From Notospermus geniculatus (taxonomy: Eukaryota; Nemertea; Pilidiophora; Heteronemertea; Lineidae), in contig NMRB01000345.1 of NCBI GenBank assembly GCA_002633025.1, forward strand, positions 355,669 to 419,668: a stretch of 64,000 bases of DNA. Reading direction: 5' to 3'. The notes below the pieces were generated by a model that saw only the letters and a program-made list of their open reading frames with translations, was not told where the DNA came from and made no database searches. A program made the translations under genes and the position numbers. This document shows, in pieces, positions 22,319 through 32,984 of this stretch (its first letter is position 1; each line of letters opens with the position of its first letter).

Positions 22319-25300
22319 CTAAGGGTGAGTGTCCAATTCGGCCTCTATTTCATCAATGTCCCCAATGAAGTCTTTAAGCTCATTCTGAAAGTTGAGTAAA
22401 GCTTTCATAGTGTCAGGAACATCATTGTCCAGTCTTTCACTGAAGTAGGCTTTTACATCGTCATTCAGTGACTCGATCAGGGTCTTGATCCCTGAGCGTA
22501 TACCATCTTTTGATTGGTGCCCGTTACTTGAATACAAAGCCCTTTCATCTGGGGTGATGAAGACTGGCAATACCGGGACGTTTTCATCATCTGTCATCCC
22601 CAGGAATGCCTCCTGGATGAACTGGCATCGTCTTTGGGTTGCCTGTTGCTGGAAGTCCAGTAAGCCTGGGTCCAGAGGTTCACCTGACACTCCACAAAAG
22701 GATGTACCAGACAAATGCTTTCCTCTACGGAGTAAGGTTCGCCAGGCTGCAATTGCCGCAGCTATATTTCTCTGCCTGTACCCTTGTTGACCAGTTGTGT
22801 CTATCCCATGTGCTGTGAACACAGACTTTTTCAGGTCCTGTAGTTTGTCAGCATTGCGGGTGATGATTCTCCAGACGTCCATTGTTGGTACTCCTTTAGG
22901 CACCCATGATTTCACAATCTTATTGTAGTTCTCAAGGACAAAGTCCCAGTCCTCCCCTCGAGACTCATCCCCAGAACGACTGATGGTCATGTATTTCGCT
23001 AGCATTTCCCTTACTTCAGAAGGGCAACAGTAATACAGAAGCTGCTGATGAACTTCTATTCTTTGATATATTGGGTGGTTCCTTCCATGAAACAACTCCT
23101 TCAAATTGTATAGGGCTGACAGTACAACGTTACAGTTGTTACGTCGCATACCCATTCTAAGGTCAACAATTGCCTGAGAGAATTGGGATACCTGTCCTAG
23201 CATATAGGTGAAATTCCTACTTGTGTTCTTTTTAGTGTACCAGAGGAATCCATGAGCAGATGGGTGCTTTTCCCCTTCATAGTACATATCTTCGAACTCC
23301 TCAGATAAGCTTTTTCGAACATATTCCAATACCAGCTCTTGTAGGGTCCCCAAATGAAAGATCAAGAGCAGTGTCCATGCCTTATGATGATCTCTGCATA
23401 GTCTGGCACATTCCTGTGCAAATTCACTCCTGAATCCCATTATTTTACAGAGATCCCCAAGGAATGGAACCCAGTTTAACTCAAAGAATGATTTTACTGC
23501 ATTCATCTCCAGGTGGCCCCCACCGAGTTTCAAAAGTACCCAGTCAAATTCCTTGTAAAATGACATCTTTTCTTGAGGATGAGAAGTTGTGAAGTGCCTT
23601 TTCATGGCATCAAGGCCGAAGTGACTTGTACTGCAGAGAGTACAAACTCGAGTTTCATCAATGATTTTCAGACAAAGATTGAAGGACAGACCATCGCAAC
23701 ACACAACTACCCAGTGACGGAGTGTACCATTATACCGTGACACTCCAGCCTCAACACCTATTTGACGCAAGACAGATGTCAGTGTTTCGTAACTGTTTGG
23801 GTTGAGGAATATTGGTTCCCCAACCTTGATCAGAGGGCATTCTTGTGGGTGACCTGTTGGGATGTGGGAATACCTCTCAAAACTGTTTTCAACAATAGCC
23901 CCTTGGTCAACCCTTCCATGCTTTCTGTTTTCGTCCTGCCTGTCCTTCCAACGCCTAACTTTGGCTATGGGTGGCTGTTCTTCAGACCTACACCACTCCA
24001 TTTCATGCTTATCTAAAGTTAATTTCTCCTTACAAATATCACAAATTCGTTTGGTTTTTTTGTACTTCAACTCAATGCCATTGTCTTTGCAATTCAAACA
24101 CATCTTCCATTCACCGTCTTCCATTTGTTTAACAAGTACATCAATGTCATCTGTCAACTGTCCATCCTTCATTTCTTGTTCTGACACAACCTGTTCTATT
24201 GCTGCTTCGATGAATCCATACAACTGCTGATAATGGACATCCCTCAGTTCCTCAAAATATTTAACGTTGCAGTCTTTTACCTCTGTAATCTTGGCCTTCA
24301 AGTTAGTGAAATCGCAATTGGCTGGCGAATAGATGGGGACAGTCTGGAGTGAATTGTCTCCTAGTCTAATCCACAAACGATTTGTTATTACTGATGGTGT
24401 TACCTTCTGACCTGGCCTGATGTTGTACGTTTTCCCGATAACCTGGTTGTTTTCAAAAACTGACCCAATGTCTCCTGTTGGACAAGGGATGGGCTCTGTA
24501 GTCTGCAGTCTCAACCAGTTCGTAATTGAATCATACTGTCCAGCTGGTGAAGAAGAGCCAATCAAATTAACAGCCAGCTTGCACCCAGTCTCAACATAGA
24601 CACATAGATTTTCTAAAAAGGACAAGGGGCAAATTGTGTGTGGACTCCTCAGTTTGTACAAACCTTCAATAGTTTTACCAAGCAAGTACACATAACGTGA
24701 ATTTAGTGAGGACAACTGTCTGTCAAATCCTCATGCACCACGAATGAAAGATGAAACCACAGCATTCCGACTGCTCACATACTCGCACACATCAAGTTTG
24801 TTGAGGTAGTCCAGATTTTGGTAACAGCCGGAGAGATTATGCAGCTCTTCCAAGAGAGCAGCATTTTGTGTTTGACCAATCGTCCAAGCAAGATGCTCTA
24901 ACTGTGTTTGTTCACTATCGTCCACCATTCGCTTTAAGACAGCATGCCTCTCCGAAAGAGTCAGTGATGTTATTGATTTAACAACATTTGAAAGTTTAAC
25001 ATCACAAATTTCGCAGAGTTCATCATCATGGGGAACAAATTTGTGTGGAAGGTCATTTGAAGTTGTTCCACCTTCACGGCCTATACCCTTCACCTGGAAT
25101 CTGTACAATAGTCTGCGATGAGTGTCACAGAGATACAATGGATGAATATCTTCAGAGTCACCACTCACATCCACATCAAAAGCACTTTTTAATTCAGCTG
25201 CATATTTCAACTTGTCAGTTTTTTGTTCACCGACCTCTCCTGCACAAAATCTGCACAGCCCCTGCAGTCGCTCACGATGAGATAAAGATGCGTTTGCATC

Positions 25301-25339
25301 AAAGCAATCATCAGTTTCTGTGTCCTTGTTGGTTGCCAT
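22319..25339 (-). pseudogene. N-RAG-TP-type protein with RAG1-like N-terminus, one in-frame TGA
   Basis: From ATG at 25339 to TAG at 22319 the frame is open for 1007 codons except for TGA at codon 203 (24733-24731). Residues 27-82 match the RAG1 N-terminal zinc-binding region: LCRFC (C29, C32), AFDVDVSGD, IHP (65-67), C71 and H74, and YRF; PH at 103-104 and CEIC (C109, C112) match the following RAG1 motif. Elements coding such proteins have been described in molluscs as N-RAG-TP. From about residue 210 it is a clear paralogue of the 3017-6647 protein (CPLSFLENL, SPAGQY, VIGKT, NPNSY, RHW, HLEMN, HHKAW, RNHPIYQRI), with a CLNC..CDIC ribbon and a CTLC..H..H finger. The C-terminal 200 residues are charged and partly helical. 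Apart from the TGA, likely a CGA to TGA change, the frame is intact, so inactivation is recent or the codon is read through. No host introns are seen. Confidence 0.78.
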
Positions 25340-25473
25340 CAGGATTAACTACGTACACGCAACACTGAAATGAAAATGAAAAATCAAAGATGGCTCCCAT
25401 GTGATTGTGACAGTGTGCCCAATTTTTCCAAATTCTGATGACATCAATTTTTCGGCCCCTTTTAAGTCCCTTA
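25340..25473. other. Upstream flank of the N-RAG-TP-type gene
   Basis: Short AT-rich stretch between the start codon and the next MITE. No promoter motif is convincing. Confidence 0.4.
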
Positions 25474-25614
25474 GGCCGGTTTCACACTGCGAGCGAAATG
25501 GCGGAGCGAAGCGAATTTCAATTGTCCTGTAGCGTTACATGCCATTGTCATGCTCCCAGATGTTTTCACTAAATCGCTTCGCTTCGCCATTTCGCTCGCA
25601 GTGTGAAACCGGCC
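25474..25614. mobile_element. MITE with TTA duplication (PIF/Harbinger-like)
   Basis: Ends GGCCGGTTTCACACTGCG and CGCAGTGTGAAACCGGCC are perfect inverted copies. TTA lies at 25471-25473 and 25615-25617. The GGCCGGTTTCACACTGC end is a familiar Harbinger-MITE end. 141 bp, non-coding. Confidence 0.85.
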
Positions 25615-25687
25615 TTAGGCCACAAAAAAGGTACCAATATCTCCTTAATGAGCAAACATTTTCGGCAGAAAAGTGCATTTTTGAAAT

Positions 25688-25790
25688 CAGCACCCCAAAA
25701 TTACCCTAAAATCGGTCTTGAAATGAAGCTCCCTTTTCCAGCACCCCAAAATTACCCTAAAATCGGTCTTGAAATGAAGCTCCCTTTTCT
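25688..25790. repeat. Two 51-bp tandem units
   Basis: CAGCACCCCAAAATTACCC and the following bases to CTCCCTTTT occur twice in direct tandem with almost no differences. Confidence 0.8.
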
Positions 25791-26096
25791 AGCCAACATT
25801 ATTAACCAATCACAAGTGTCCTAGCTGTTGCCATGGTTGCACATCGTTCCACCTGTAAAGCAAATTCCGGGTACCACTTTTACCACCAACCACAATGAGC
25901 AGTGAGCGAAATTGCTGTATAGCACGATATCGGCTGGACCACCAGAATTTAACCGCTAGATAGATGCATTTCCCAGGAATGCGGCTTATGTTTTGATTTA
26001 TTACTTGATGGTACATGAATAAAATTGTCATTCATACCTGTACATTAGTCCAGAAATTCAGAAAAATCGGAGAAATATGACGTAGAAGGCACTTGA

Positions 26097-26546
26097 TCAT
26101 GACCGTGGGGCACTTAAGTCCTCCGCATTGCATTGTGGGATACGTGGTCGCGGTATAGAGCGATTTCGGCACATTGCGCTATAGAGCGATCGTCTCGACT
26201 GTTCTATGGTCAGCTGACTTGCCATGCTTTGAAAAGTCATCGATCTTTGGTTTCTCACAGAGTTTGCCGACCGTGAAACGCCATTTGGCTTCCCGTGCTT
26301 GAGGCATAATTTACAGAAAAAACGACCTTCTGTCAGTTTGAGCCACGGGAATTTGGAAAACCAACTTGACCGCACATTTCTCGTCTCCGAACGCGCTGTG
26401 GGGGCCGTGGGCTTTTCAACTGAAGTTTAGGGGACTTCAGGCGAGGTTGCAGTGTCTTCGGTCACCCCAGATTCCCCCTCAACAGCTCTCTTTTTCGACT
26501 TGGAACCGCCCTAAAGATCGTCCAGTGGGCCACGCTTTGCAGCCAT
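26097..26546 (-). pseudogene. Relic of a hAT/TTF-type zinc-finger protein
   Basis: From an ATG at 26546 (MAAKRGPLDDL) the same frame continues through two in-frame stops into WFSKFPWLKL..FFCKLCLKHGK. This is the start of the TTF-type/BED-like zinc finger of hAT transposon-derived proteins (KIAA1586/ZMYM-type heads). After about 26200 the similarity fades. With two nonsense codons and no downstream transposase it is a dead 5' fragment. Function in the family is DNA binding. Confidence 0.6.
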
Positions 26547-26681
26547 TGTACTCAGCTGGACAATCCAACGCGTACTGTGCAACGACACGAGATCACCGAT
26601 CGATATTATGATAATGAGTTGCGCGATACGCTACTGTTTTCCCGCCGAGTCGGAAGCACATGCGGGCGTATTTTTCAACTT

Positions 26682-27030
26682 TCAGAGTACCGATAACTTC
26701 CTAGAGTTTGGAATTAGACCACCCTCGCCAAAACTAATCACAATATTTGCTACTTGACGATTTTTTTTCTCTTTCGCCAAATTTTGAGCCTTACTTTGTT
26801 TTAGTTTCGCCAAGCTTATTTTATTTTCGTTTTGGCGCAAATGGCGAGCGGCAGCGCGGCCCCTGGTCTTCCTTGAAGTTGAATAGGAGCATTGCTGGCA
26901 GGAGTAGGTCTGGGTCGCACTCTTAACACTTGACTGCATCTGCAAAGAGTAGTAAGAAGGCGTTACTAACTCATTTTACAGAGACAACTTCACTACCGGC
27001 TTTGGTTTTCTTTTGCTGTGTCTAATGTTT
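26682..27030 (-). other. Region downstream of the gypsy pol, possible LTR side
   Basis: A lysine-rich open frame at 26945-26682 with a single SCQQC pair has no recognisable domain. This is where the 3' LTR of the minus-strand gypsy element would be expected, but the matching 5' LTR would fall in or near the N gap, so no repeat can be confirmed. Confidence 0.35.
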
Positions 27031-28349
27031 TCACTCTTTATCTTCTAGACTCGACCCAACGGAAGTACATGCACTACTAGAACTACAGACAGAAGTTGGC
27101 TGCTTTTCTGGAGTGATAGTCCATTTCATATCATCAGGGACAGGACCTTCAAATGGCTTCAAACGGTTGTAGTGAATAACTTTAGATTTTGCTTTTGGGC
27201 TGGACTGAATCCTGTAAACAAGATCCAAGTTTCTTCATCACTCTGAAAGGTTCCCTCCACGGTCTTACAAGTTTATTGCATTTGCCCTTCTTCTGCTGAA
27301 TATCATTAAACAGTACCAAATCGCCTTCCTTAAACGGTTTGATAGCAGCCCGCCTATCATAGTATTTCTTTTGCTTGTTGGAAGCCATCTGAAGGTTTTC
27401 TCTGGCGATTTCATGGACTTTTTCTAATTTTTCCAGCAGTGTCTCTATAGGTACACTGAAGGAGTACATTTCGGTTGTCCTGGATGGTTGGTGCCAAAAA
27501 GAATATCGGCTGGCAGGCAAAGTTCATGACCAAATGTCATCATAGCAGGTGTTTACCAGTGGATTCATGTATGGACGAGTTGTACGCCATGATCAACAGG
27601 GGGAGATGCACATCCCAATCCAGCTGATTCTCACTGACGTACATGGACAATAGGTTTCCTATTGTTTTCATGTGCCTCTCTACCATACCATCTGACTCAG
27701 GGTGACGGGGAGTTGTCCTGGTTTTTTCACAGCCCAATCGTTTACAAACTCCCTTCCAAACTGCCGACTCAAAGTTTGAGCCCTGATCAGAATGACTCAA
27801 ATCAGGCACACCAAATCTGGCCATAAATTGATCCACTAAGTTATCTGCCACAGTTATAACCTCTTGGTCAACCATAGGGTACGCTTCCACCCATTTCGTA
27901 AAGCAATCGACTACAACCAATATGTATCTATTATGCCTGTCAGTTTCCGGAAGAGACCCGCAAATGTCATAGGCAACTCTTTCGCTTGGTGCACCAACCA
28001 AAAACTGTTTCATAGGAGGTCTGCTTTTCTTTGTAGGTCCTTTTCTCTGCTGACACTCCAGACACGACTTGCACCAGATCTCAACATCACGGCGCATGCC
28101 TGCCCAGAAGAATCTCTCCTTGACTCTAGCAAGTGTCCGTCTAATCCCAAAGTGACCAGCAGTGATCTCACTGTGAAGCTCCTTCCGGACAATATCTCGT
28201 AGCTGTGGAGGAACAACTGTCAAGTACTTACTGGAGTCTCCTTTATCCGACTCCCACCGCCTTGCCAGAATCCCATCAGTCATCTCCAGGGCGTCCCAGT
28301 TATTCCAATATGACTTTAGTCCCGGACTTTCAGAGAAATTTCTGACCAA
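27031..28349 (-). pseudogene. Gypsy integrase region, frameshifted
   Basis: Residues encoded by 28349-27540 hold the zinc-binding HH..CC module (AGHFG, then CKSCLECQQ) and the DDE core: YDICG, HSDQGSNF and GMVERHM, with the spacing of retroviral-type integrases. The C-terminal part (27520-27182, GDLVLFN) and the tail (27228-27031, HYNRLKPFEGP) lie in other frames, so at least two frameshifts separate them. The protein would join element cDNA to host DNA in the nucleus. Upstream it connects to the RNase H region through a long low-complexity linker. Confidence 0.85.
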
Positions 28350-28544
28350 TCTGGCCTAACTCCAGCTCCGCGATCCTTCCACTGGATAATCTTTGCGATG
28401 TCTTTATCCTTCAACTGTTCCTTCCTCATCTCCGCATTGTCCTTAGGCCAGCTATACTCTGCTGTCCCTGTCACATTTGTTGACTCTACTTCATTTTCCT
28501 CATCCCTAACCTCTCTAATCACTACAAGCTGCTCCTTGCTTACA

Positions 28545-29758
28545 CTAACGTTCGGATTCTCCATTGTACCCTGCACCCTCCTTGAAATTCTGACTCCCTT
28601 TTTCCAGCTCAGACATCTGTGGGTCCGTCTCTGGCTCCACTGTCGTCAATGACGAGACTGGCCGTTCCACACGACCACAGGTTTGCTCATCCTCTTCTCC
28701 TCTTGCAGCATTCTTCCGACTCCCTTTCTCCAGTTGAGATGTCTGTGGGCCATCCGTCTCTGATTCCACTGTCTTCGAGGACGAAACTGGCTGTTCCACA
28801 CAACCACAGTTCTGCTCATCCTCTTCCTTTCTCGCAGCATTCTCAATCCTTTTACATTGCTTGCAATTCTCACACTGTAGAGGCCTTCTTGACAAACTTT
28901 CAGCATTCTGGTGCTTCAAACCATCACGGTGTTCTATCAGAATGTCATATTGGGAAAGACGTTCGATCCGTCTCGCTGTCTGACCCTCAGGATTCCTAAA
29001 ATTCATCAACCACCTCAGCGCACTGTGGTCTGTCCTGATTTTGAACGGCCGTCCATAGAGATAGTGATGGAAATGTTTTACTGTCTAGCTACGACTCCTA
29101 AGAGTTCCTTTCTAGTTACGCAGTATTGTCTTTCCGTCTAGGACAAAGCACGGCTGAAATATCCAAGAACCTGCTCTTCACCCTCCTGGATCTGGGAAAG
29201 GACACCACCAATGGCAAAATTTGAAGCATCCGTGTCTACTATAAAGGGATCTCCCCTCCGCGGATTGGCCAAGACAGGACTGGAGGTAAGTGCTACTTTC
29301 AAATTTTGAAAAGACACTTTGGCCTCCTCATTCCATTCAAACTTGGTGTTCTTCTCTGTCAGTCTGTGTAGCGGCTTGGCAAGGCTGGCAAAGTTCTTGA
29401 TGAACTTGCGATAATAGGATGCTAAGCCAACAAAGGATCTAACTTCAGACTGGTTCTTTGGTGTCGGCCAATTGACCACTGCCACCACTTTTCCTGGATC
29501 CGTGCTGATTCCCTCCTCACTAACGCGTTGTCCAAGATAATCCACCAACCTCTGGAAGAGCAGACATTTCTTGGCATTCAATTTCAGGCCAGCCTTCCTG
29601 ATGCGCTTGAAAACTTCAGTTATCCTCTCTAGAGCTTTGTCAAAATCTGGAGCGTGTGATATGATGTCATCCAAATATAGCAAGCAAACTTCCCAAGGAA
29701 GACCCTTTAACACCAGCTCCATCAAGCGCTCAAATGTTGCAGGGGCATTAGACAGACC
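28545..29758 (-). pseudogene. Gypsy RT C-terminus and RNase H, broken
   Basis: The strand encodes LLYLDDIISHAP (the YLDD box of RT), LNAKKC, the thumb FVGLASYYRKFIKNF, then RNase H beginning VDTDASNFAIGG. A stop and frameshift near 29140 separate the RNase H start from its end (WLMNFRNPEGQ, LKHQNAESLSRRP at 29009-28870). The stretch 28545-28860 encodes a duplicated linker (KGSRKNAARGEEDEQ-type and similar) before integrase. The upstream RT half continues at 31720 beyond the 29768-31710 insertion. Confidence 0.85.
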
Positions 29759-29767
29759 AAATGGCAG

Positions 29768-31710
29768 GGCTTACTGTATTTTGCGTAATCATTACGCCTG
29801 GCGTAATGCTGTGGGGAAAACCGGGAAACATGGTACCTTTTTCGATGCCTATGCAGAAACATACACCCAATGCATGTGCGGCACCTCGGGGACGAGGTCA
29901 GTTAGTTCCGCTGAGGGAGTGTTCACTATTGCTAATATCTGTAAATTCGAGCATATTTTTCTCGATTCGATGCAAAATTGCCTTGATAAACCACCTTTGT
30001 TGAAGGTACAGTATCAGCTGCCCACCTAGGTAATCCTTATTTTGTTTGTATAGCATGTACCCACCTCCAAAACAGACGAAAATTGATGTGAATGCGGTAA
30101 TACTGACTTTGACGAGGCAATCCTGAAACAAGTGGCAAAAGTGAAACATCGCCGGGAAAACCCGAAAAAGTAAAAGCCCCACTCGCCACGTGCAGTGTCG
30201 TGATGACGTCGTCCGCTCTTATGCGTCGTTGAGTAATATTGATTTCTTATGACGACGTCTGCTGTGAGTGGGGCTTTTAATTTTTCCGAGTGCTGCCGGG
30301 CGAATAAGCCTATGTTTGTTTCTACAGGTAGCGTCATGACGTCATGCGTATATATTATGGATAGGCCTATAAATCGCACAGCCCCATCGATCGATGATGC
30401 ATGGAGCGGGAGGCATAAGAGGTAGGCCTATGTAATACCGGTAGTGATACCGGCAGAGAATTTATGCAGAGTGTGTTTTTGGGGGCGGTGCTCAACACAC
30501 TTGGGCCGAATCGGTAGATGTCGTCCTGGGTAACCCTAAAGTTTACCCAGGACCAACCTGGGTAACCCTAAAAGTTACCCAGGACGATCCTGGGTAAACT
30601 TTAGTGTACTAAAATTTACCCAGTTTGAAATTCGCGCGATACAGGTGCCCATACCTCCACAGCGCCGCTGGCAATTTCCCGCGCCGGTGCATATAAGTTC
30701 ATCCCGAACTAGCCACGTCACGTTTACTCCTTTAAACAGTTGGTATTTTCCTTCCACGAACTTCACCAGTTTCTTTTTGATTTCTCGACCTTTAGATGTG
30801 AACTAACCGTCCCTATAAGATGCGATCGAATACAAATACATCTGCAAATCCTCCGCAGCAACACGAGTGACGTTATCAGCTGTCATTTTTGCCGATTTGA
30901 TGGATTTCGTTCACTGATGTATGAGTAAGTGCCGTTTTCAAAAGCCTCGACCGCAGGTGTAAAAGTGCGAGAATTTCAAACTGGGTAAACTTTAGTACAC
31001 TAAAGTTTACCCAGGATCGTCCTGGGTAACTTTTAGGGTTACCCAGGTTGGTCCTGGGTAAACTTTAGGGTTACCCAGGACGACATCTACCGATTCGGCC
31101 ACACTTGGTGGGACCGTAGATCTTGGGGTGTCAAGGCAAAATGTGGCGATCGCCCTAAGTGAGAACTCTCTTCGGCAGTTTTGTTGCAAGAACCACAGGG
31201 GGTAAGATAGCTGACATTGACAGGTGAATCTCAGTAGGTCTATCGGTAGGAGCTTAGGCCTACGTTGTTTTTCCTAAATACGTGACGCCTCTGCCCATTT
31301 TCGGCCTTGACGCCGAGGAGGGCTGATCCGGTAGCGCGATCCGGTAAGCGTACAATCCGGACGTAGGCCTAAGGTCCTAAGCTGTTGCTGAATCGGAAGT
31401 TTGTTTTGAGTCCCAAATTCGAGCTCATGGAACAGCCAAGGCCTAGGCCTACAGTTTGTTCCTTTCTTAATTTCTTTTTAATTTAGGCCTACATTTTCCT
31501 TTATTTACAGACACAAGTAATCATAGGCCTACCATTGAGGCCTGTAACGTTGCTCACTTCGTGAGCCACGTGGTCGCGGATAACTCTGTGAGTTATGGGA
31601 TCACTGTGCGAGTTTTCAAGAACTACTTTCTATGCTAGCAAAATAATGAATTCTCCCTTGGCGCAATATTACGCTAAATCGGCGTAATATTACGCAAAAT
31701 ACAGTAAGCC
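29768..31710. mobile_element. MULE-type non-autonomous element, 9-bp duplication
   Basis: Ends GGCTTACTGTATTTTGCG and CGCAAAATACAGTAAGCC are inverted copies, and AAATGGCAG is duplicated at 29759-29767 and 31711-31719. A 9-bp duplication is typical of Mutator-like elements. It interrupts the gypsy RT codons for the LPFG box. Its interior has no transposase, carries a smaller hairpin (about 30160-30290, GTAAAAGCCCCACTC / GAGTGGGGCTTTTAA) and hosts the 30505-31099 element. The GGCTTACTG end is shared with 43760-44527. Confidence 0.85.
30505..31099. mobile_element. MULE-type MITE nested in a MULE-type element
   Basis: Arms of about 130 bp are inverted copies, from GCCGAATCGGTAGATGTCGT on the left to ACGACATCTACCGATTCGGC on the right, rich in CCTGGGTAA. 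CACACTTGG is duplicated at 30496-30504 and 31100-31108 (9 bp). It lies inside the 29768-31710 element, so it is younger. The arm motif TGTCGTCCTGGGTA is shared with 39144-39570. Confidence 0.85.
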
Positions 31711-31719
31711 AAATGGCAG

Positions 31720-31859
31720 CACATTGAAGTGAAACAGTCCCGATCCTGGTACCGTGAATGCTGTCTTCTCTTTGTCAGCTAAACTGGCCATCTCACATTG
31801 AAAATAACCACTCTAAGATCGAATGTTGAGAAGAACTTGCTTCCTGAAAGGGCATCTAT
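31720..31859 (-). pseudogene. Gypsy RT middle segment, frameshifted
   Basis: It encodes DALSGSKFFSTFDL, then in a shifted frame SGYFQCEMASLADKEK and TAFTVPGSGLFHFNV, the RT palm around its first catalytic aspartate. One base is missing between FDL and SGYF, so this copy is non-functional apart from the insertions. Confidence 0.8.
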
Positions 31860-32172
31860 AGCTACGTGTACACGGAGCATTTTAGCTCCAGTTAACCGTA
31901 GCCTACGGGGCTTTGTCTCGAGACAGTTGTCGTGTAGACGCGCTCGCCTGTCTGTCTCGGGACAAAGGCCTATATTGGTTCCGTATTTATCAATATGTGC
32001 ATTGATAAATACGGCATGGATGACGTAATGGAATGGACGTCACATGGCGCGTAGTGTTGAAAAACACCGTCACGTCATGCATCCGTGTAGACGCTCCGTT
32101 ACTTGTCTCGGGTTATTTTGTCTCGAGACAAAGTTGACCCGAGACAAATCAGTCTCTCGTGTAGACGTAGCT
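31860..32172. mobile_element. MITE in the gypsy RT region
   Basis: Ends AGCTACGTGTACACG and CGTGTAGACGTAGCT are near-perfect inverted copies. Flanks TAT and TAA give an imperfect 3-bp (TA-based) duplication, most like PIF/Harbinger. Internal GTCTCGAGAC and TCTCGGGACA words form further hairpins. It splits the RT sequence between IDESL and DALSG. Confidence 0.65.
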
Positions 32173-32341
32173 TAAAGATTCGTCAATCCTAGGAAGCGGA
32201 TATGAGTCTCGCTTGGTAACTGCGTTCACTTTACGATAATCCACGCAGAGCCTCAGCGATCCATCCTTCTTTCTGACCAGGACTAAACATGAAGACCAAG
32301 GACTTGATGATGGTTCTATTATCTTTTGCTCTAACATCAGT
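32173..32341 (-). pseudogene. Gypsy RT N-terminal segment
   Basis: It encodes MLEQKIIEPSSSPWSSC, LVLVRKKDGSLRLCVDYR and SYPLPRIDESL, the RT fingers. It is continuous with the linker at 32985-33760 once the TTAA-flanked element is discounted. Confidence 0.85.
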
Positions 32342-32537
32342 TTAAAGCTGACGTGAACGAACAAAAAGCCCCCATGCGACGAGAAAGAGAATTGCAAACG
32401 CCCTGCAAACACCTGAAACGAAGGGTCAGAACATGATAGACCCACGACGCCAGGAGGGCGCCACCTTATTTGCCTTCAGGCAACAGAGCTGTCAACATCT
32501 CCAGATACCTCCTGCACTAATCAAAGAAAAAAATGAA

Positions 32538-32610
32538 GTCATTTAGACGGGATTCGAACCGTCGACCTTCTGATTTGTAATCCACCACTCTATCCACTCG
32601 GCCAAACAGT
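32538..32610 (-). repeat. tRNA-like sequence inside the TTAA element
   Basis: On the minus strand an A-box TGGCCGAGTGG is followed by a B-box GGTTCGAATCC at normal spacing. The acceptor and anticodon stems do not pair well, so it is a SINE head or tRNA relic rather than a working tRNA. Confidence 0.5.
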
Positions 32611-32707
32611 CAGCTGTCAGAGACATGATTTGTGTTTGTCATAGATGTAGGCCTTCGACTTAGTAATAATACTTCGAATAAGAGAAAACATAGGAAGTCT
32701 TTCAACA

Positions 32708-32795
32708 AGTTCGGTGGCCGAATGGGGAAGATGGTGGGACAGAGAGACGATAAGGCGCGGCCGGGTTCGATTCCCAGCTGGTTCAATTTTTTTTC
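32708..32795 (+). repeat. tRNA-like sequence with oligo-T terminator
   Basis: A-box TGGCCGAATGG, B-box GGGTTCGATTCC and a run of eight or more T (32787 on), the Pol III terminator signal. Stems are imperfect. It points away from the minus-strand copy in the same element. Confidence 0.5.
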
Positions 32796-32984
32796 TTTCA
32801 AATGTTGAGCAGGAGCTCACCAGAGGATGTTGACACCTCGACAGCTCGAAGACAAATAATGTGGCGCCCTCCTGGGATCGTGGAGCCTATCATGTTCTGA
32901 ACCTTCGTTTGAGGCGTTTGCAGGGCGTTTGCAATTCCTTTTCTCGTCGCAAGGGGGCTTTTTGTTCGTTCACGTCAGCTTTAA

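Larger units (their letters stand above)
32346..32980. mobile_element. TTAA-flanked element with about 120-bp inverted ends
   Basis: Arms start AGCTGACGTGAACGAAC on the left and end GTTCGTTCACGTCAGCT on the right, and continue as inverted copies through AAAAAGCCCCC and the GGCGCC motif. TTAA is duplicated at 32342-32345 and 32981-32984, as in piggyBac and Kolobok elements. Two tRNA-like sequences sit in the interior. No transposase is encoded. Confidence 0.8.

Noticed and set aside
24731-24733. TGA as a selenocysteine codon
   Set aside because: No SECIS-like element was seen near the 3' end, the protein is not a redox enzyme, and CGA to TGA mutation explains it.
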